A stretch of 64,000 bases of DNA, taken from the NCBI GenBank assembly GCA_037134895.1, contig JBAXLI010000004.1:1-64000 (forward strand). The letters are read 5' to 3'. The stretch comes from CAIRDP01 sp037134895. Its GTDB lineage: Bacteria; Bacteroidota; Bacteroidia; Bacteroidales; FEN-979. Numbering within the stretch: the first letter of the stretch is position 1; each line of letters opens with the position of its first letter. Under the pieces are notes generated by a model. That model was not told the DNA's origin. It searched no databases and was given only the letters and a program-made list of their open reading frames with translations. This document shows positions 61,029-64,000 of the stretch, in pieces. Made by a program: the position numbers and the translations under genes.

Positions 61029-62078
61029 ATGGACATCAGAAACCGAATCCAAACATTTATTGAGCTGGGCAAACTCCTGGCTGCTTTTCCGGAACATAAC
61101 GGCAGCGAGGCTCAGCATCCGCTTTCAGAAGCGGCTTTGAGGGCTGAAGCCTTCAATCCCTGGTTTACTCAAAACAATATTAGATATGCCTTAAACTCCC
61201 TTGGAGAAGCAATGAGGGGCGAAAAGCTATATGAATGGCTCGTGCCTTACAAGGCTTCATATGAGCGACCCGGCTATGAAGGAAAGAAAGTAGGAGTGGT
61301 CACAGCAGGCAATATTCCCCTGGCGGGGTTTAATGATTTCCTCAGTGTATTGCTCAGTGGTAATATATTCTGCGGCAAACTCTCGGGCCAGGACAATATT
61401 CTCCTTCCGGCCATTGCCTCAATAATTGAGTCCATGGAGCCTGAATGGAATAAGTACTTTTGTTTTACTGATGAACCGTTCAGGAATGTTGATGCCATCA
61501 TAGCCACCGGCAGCGATAATACATTCAGGTATTTTGAGTATTACTTCTCACGTTATCCGCATATAATCAGAAAGAACAGAAACGGCGTTGCCGTTATTCA
61601 CGGTAATGAGAGCAGTGACGAACTTTCGGGACTGGCTTCGGATGTTATGATGTATTTCGGGCTTGGTTGCAGGAGCGTTTCCAAATTGTTTGTCCCGCGT
61701 GGCTATGACCTCATGAAACTGCTGCCTTCGTTTGAGCCATGGAACGACCTCATCCGCCATAATAAGTATTATAATAATTACGAGTACCAGAAAAGCATAC
61801 GGATTGTAAATAAGCAGACCTTTTTCGACTTCGGGAACCTCCTGCTGGTAGAGGAAGAACGGTTGTCGTCTCCCGTTTCGGTTGTGAATTTTGAATGGTA
61901 TGATTCGCTTTCGGCTCTCTCGGCAAGGCTTGACGATGAGAGGCTCAATATTCAATGCGTGGTTTCAGCCTCTGATCCCGGTACAGATTTTATTTTACCC
62001 GGTATGGCGCAACAACCGGGACTGGGCGATTATGCCGATGGCATTGATACGCTCAACTTCCTGCTAAATGAAATTTAG
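61029..62078 (+). CDS. LuxC-like acyl-CoA/acyl-phosphate reductase
   Basis: 349 residues from ATG 61029 (MDIRNRIQTFIELG). It matches the LuxC-type aldehyde dehydrogenase fold: GKKVGVVTAGNIPLAGFNDFLSVLLSGNIFCGKLSGQDNIL, and the catalytic-Cys region GLGCRSVSKLFVPRGYDL with the active Cys inside. The family reduces activated fatty acid to aldehyde with NADPH. No LuxD/LuxE partners are in view; stand-alone forms are frequent in Bacteroidota, where the role is unknown. Confidence 0.83.
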   Translation: MDIRNRIQTFIELGKLLAAFPEHNGSEAQHPLSEAALRAEAFNPWFTQNNIRYALNSLGEAMRGEKLYEWLVPYKASYERPGYEGKKVGVVTAGNIPLAGFNDFLSVLLSGNIFCGKLSGQDNILLPAIASIIESMEPEWNKYFCFTDEPFRNVDAIIATGSDNTFRYFEYYFSRYPHIIRKNRNGVAVIHGNESSDELSGLASDVMMYFGLGCRSVSKLFVPRGYDLMKLLPSFEPWNDLIRHNKYYNNYEYQKSIRIVNKQTFFDFGNLLLVEEERLSSPVSVVNFEWYDSLSALSARLDDERLNIQCVVSASDPGTDFILPGMAQQPGLGDYADGIDTLNFLLNEI

Positions 62079-62088
62079 TCTAAAAATA

Positions 62089-62119
62089 TTTGTTATTCAA
62101 AGAAAAGTGCGTACTTTTG
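62089..62119 (+). promoter_or_regulatory. Bacteroidota consensus promoter of rpmE2
   Basis: TTTG (62089-62092) and TACTTTTG (62112-62119) with a 19-nt spacer match the Bacteroidota sigma-ABfr consensus TTTG-N19-TAnnTTTG. The gene ATG lies 28 nt downstream. It is the clearest promoter in the window and supports the phylum assignment. Confidence 0.8.
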
Positions 62120-62146
62120 CACCCTCATTTGCAAATTAAGTTCAAA

Positions 62147-62416
62147 ATGAAAAAAGATATTCATCCAAAGGATTACAGACTGGTGGTTTTCAAGGATATG
62201 TCAAATGAATATTCCTTCTTGTCCAAATCAGCAGTTAAAACAAGAGAAACGGTTGTATGGGAAGACGGTTTGGAATACCCCCTGATAAAGCTTGAGATTT
62301 CTCACACTTCTCATCCCTTTTATACCGGCAAAATGAAGCTTGTTGATACGGCAGGCCGTGTTGATAAATTCAAGAGCCGCTATAAGAAACATCTGGATTT
62401 AAAGAATGAAAAATAA
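62147..62416 (+). CDS. rpmE2: 50S ribosomal protein L31 type B
   Basis: 89 residues from ATG 62147 (MKKDIHPKDYRLVVFKDMSN), the usual start. The sequence lacks the zinc CxxC of type A L31, and the DTAGRVDKFKSRYKKHL end is typical of type B. Such zinc-free paralogues are used when zinc is low; in Bacteroidota they are often the only L31. Confidence 0.96.
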   Translation: MKKDIHPKDYRLVVFKDMSNEYSFLSKSAVKTRETVVWEDGLEYPLIKLEISHTSHPFYTGKMKLVDTAGRVDKFKSRYKKHLDLKNEK

Positions 62417-62437
62417 TTACCTGTAGAAATACACCGG

Positions 62438-62461
62438 GCCCTTGTTTATCTGAACAAGGGC
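62438..62461 (+). terminator. Rho-independent terminator of rpmE2
   Basis: A 9-bp stem GCCCTTGTT (62438-62446) with AACAAGGGC (62453-62461), a 6-nt loop and a following run of eight T residues. It is a strong intrinsic terminator 22 nt after the rpmE2 stop. Confidence 0.92.
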
Positions 62462-62530
62462 TTTTTTTTATCCTTTAAGTTAATTAGTTTTGCAAAGGAT
62501 TTTCTGATTATTAATCTTAATTCTCATCCT

Positions 62531-63721
62531 ATGAATTATATTCTGTTCGATGACAGCATTGTTAGGACCAATCTTCTTCCCTTGACATTCATGCGGCCGA
62601 TTGCAGATATCCGTATCGGAATAATGACGATCAGGGAAAAATGGGAGATGTATCTCAATGCCGGGACTTCGACACTGACAGATGCATATCTTTCAAGGAA
62701 ATTCAAAATAGTTAAGGAGGATGAGAATGTACTTCTCAATGCCTCGGTTTGTCCGACGCCGGAAATCGTTGAAGCGATACTGAATCTCAAACCAAACCAG
62801 ACCGTGGTTTACCAGGATACCATCATTGCAGTTCATGTTAAAGCCAAGGATCTTGACAGCCTGGGGGATGCTTCAACCGACGGAATAGAGGAGGTCAATA
62901 TTAAAAATCCGCCGATGCGCATTGGCCATACCTGGGAGATTTTTTCAAAGAACGGCCTGGCGATAAACGAGGATTTTGATCTTATTACCAAAGACAGGAA
63001 GTCTCAGAAACTGAGTAAGACCAATACTGTGATCGGGGAGGGGATAGTTTTCCTTGAGAAGGGAGCAAAGGTGGAATGTGCGATTCTCAACACCACTGAT
63101 GGCCCGATATACATCGGTAAGGACGCCGAGATCATGGAAGGAGCGGTAATCCGCGGTCCTTTCGCACTTTGCGAGGGAGCCCAGGTTAAAATGCTTGCAA
63201 AGATCTATGGTCCCACTACAGTTGGCCCGTTTTCGAGAGTCGGAGGGGAGATCAATAATTCGGTTCTTTTCGGATATTCCAATAAGGCTCACGATGGTTT
63301 CCTTGGCCATTCAGTCATTGCGGAGTGGTGTAACCTTGGAGCCGACACCAACACCTCAAACCTTAAGAATACATATGATACGGTAAGGCTTTGGAGTTAT
63401 GGCAAGCAGACTTTTGTGACCACCAATCAGCAATTCTGCGGACTAATCATGGGCGATCACTCCAAATGCGCAATCAATACGATGTTCAACACGGGTACGG
63501 TGGTTGGCGTAAATGCCAATATCTTCGGCTCAGGGTTCCAGAGAAACTTCATCCCTTCGTTCACCTGGGGAGGAACTGCAGGCCATACAAACTATGACCT
63601 GAAAAAAGCTCTTGAAGTTGCGGAACTTGTTTATGCCCGGCGTCACAAAACCATGGATGATATTGACAAGGACCTTCTTTCAAGTGTTTATAATCTCACT
63701 TTGAAAAATAAATACCTGTAA
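62531..63721 (+). CDS. GlmU-like sugar nucleotidyltransferase family protein
   Basis: 396 residues. The N-terminal half is a nucleotidyltransferase-like domain that has diverged (MNYILFDDSIVRTNLLPLTFMRPIADIRIGIMTIREKWEM). The C-terminal half has left-handed beta-helix hexapeptide repeats from about residue 185 (IYIGKDAEIMEGAVIRGPFALCEGAQVKMLAKIYGPTTVGPF). This matches a GlmU-related family largely confined to Bacteroidota, of unknown substrate, possibly linked to cell wall or nucleotide-sugar supply. Confidence 0.87.
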   Translation: MNYILFDDSIVRTNLLPLTFMRPIADIRIGIMTIREKWEMYLNAGTSTLTDAYLSRKFKIVKEDENVLLNASVCPTPEIVEAILNLKPNQTVVYQDTIIAVHVKAKDLDSLGDASTDGIEEVNIKNPPMRIGHTWEIFSKNGLAINEDFDLITKDRKSQKLSKTNTVIGEGIVFLEKGAKVECAILNTTDGPIYIGKDAEIMEGAVIRGPFALCEGAQVKMLAKIYGPTTVGPFSRVGGEINNSVLFGYSNKAHDGFLGHSVIAEWCNLGADTNTSNLKNTYDTVRLWSYGKQTFVTTNQQFCGLIMGDHSKCAINTMFNTGTVVGVNANIFGSGFQRNFIPSFTWGGTAGHTNYDLKKALEVAELVYARRHKTMDDIDKDLLSSVYNLTLKNKYL

Positions 63722-63758
63722 CCTCATAATTTCTGGCACATTATTTGACAATTATTTT

Positions 63759-63778
63759 GCCCGCTTTCTGAGGCGGGC
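63759..63778 (+). terminator. Rho-independent terminator after the GlmU-like gene
   Basis: Stem GCCCGC (63759-63764) with GCGGGC (63773-63778), an 8-nt loop and a following TTTATAACTTTT tail, 38 nt after the GlmU-like stop. Confidence 0.85.
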
Positions 63779-63792
63779 TTTATAACTTTTAT

Positions 63793-64000
63793 ATGGAAAA
63801 CAGATTCGCAGACAATATATTTCTTGAGATGTCGGATATGCTGGATTCGGAAACCGAATTCATCCCTTTACTTTCCTCTGAAGATGAAGAACTGATGAAC
63901 AACGAGGAAATCCCCGAAGAACTGCCGATCCTGCCTTTGCGAAATACCGTGCTGTTCCCCGGAGTGGTGATCCCGATCACCGTCGGCCGTGACAAATCGA
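63793..64000 (+). CDS. lon: ATP-dependent protease Lon, N-terminal fragment at window edge
   Basis: ATG at 63793 and open to the right edge (69 codons visible). After an acidic N-terminal extension of about 40 residues (MENRFADNIFLEMSDMLDSE) the conserved Lon N-domain start appears: LPILPLRNTVLFPGVVIPITVGRDKS. The acidic leader is common in Bacteroidota Lon. The AAA+ and protease domains lie outside the window. Confidence 0.9.
   Translation, partial: MENRFADNIFLEMSDMLDSETEFIPLLSSEDEELMNNEEIPEELPILPLRNTVLFPGVVIPITVGRDKS

Overview
The window reads as a chromosomal segment of a member of the Bacteroidota, probably an anaerobic or microaerobic Bacteroidales/Marinilabiliales-like lineage. Support comes from TAnnTTTG promoter boxes, the near absence of Shine-Dalgarno sequences, a Bacteroidetes-type GlmU-like protein, a glycogen synthase/alpha-glucan phosphorylase fusion, Bacteroidetes-type gene neighbourhoods (SerC-SerA-DUF1015 and others), and a moderate GC content. 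No rRNA, tRNA, CRISPR array, prophage or intact insertion sequence was seen.

Region 1 (1-13 kb) is rich in redox, sulfur and metal genes. On the minus strand lies a candidate peptide-modification cassette: an ArsM-like methyltransferase, an unannotated 39-residue Cys-containing peptide and a radical SAM/SPASM maturase that runs off the left edge. Behind it sit a DUF1858 protein and a membrane Fe-S protein whose promoter shares a 21-bp element with the methyltransferase promoter. Next come a trans-sulfuration PLP enzyme, a hotdog thioesterase, an HdrC/HdrB pair without HdrA, a DUF134 regulator and two NifX/NifB-domain proteins. Two copies of one palindrome (core ATGAACATTTGTTCAT) tie this group together. 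A sulfide:quinone-oxidoreductase-like flavoprotein, a 53-aa conserved-looking small protein and cytochrome bd (cydA, cydB, a CydX-like 33-aa peptide) follow.

Region 2 (13-15.6 kb) holds a truncated thioredoxin gene fused head-on to a fragment of an IS1595-type transposase. It is followed by an ECF sigma/anti-sigma operon with a secreted Gly-rich protein carrying two DxNxDG loops and a CpxP/CnrX-like membrane-anchored sensor.

Region 3 (15.7-26 kb) is a minus-strand operon of a NifX-like protein, a class-V aminotransferase, a genuine two-cysteine DsrC, a DsrM/NarI-like membrane protein, a DsrK/HdrD-like Fe-S protein and a cysteine desulfurase, without DsrAB in the window. A divergent Crp/Fnr regulator shares a 32-bp perfect palindrome with it, and a matching TGTGA-N6-TCACA site lies before cydA. 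EtfB, EtfA and an acyl-CoA dehydrogenase follow.

Region 4 (26-45 kb): an outer-membrane porin and exported glutaminase, mnmE, sucD, a lipoprotein, and a glycogen operon (debranching enzyme, GT4 synthase, GH57 enzyme with a histone-H1-like repeat tail, and the 1415-aa synthase-phosphorylase fusion), then fabG and a large VWA-like membrane protein.

Region 5 (45-64 kb) is housekeeping: an ABC exporter, rsmI-like, a threonine dehydratase-like enzyme, a phosphatase, dnaA, IMPACT family, prmC, yggS, an LTA-synthase-like sulfatase, DUF1015, serA, serC, LuxC-like acyl-CoA reductase, rpmE2, GlmU-like and the start of lon. Three intergenic sites carry unrelated 7-bp tandem repeats.
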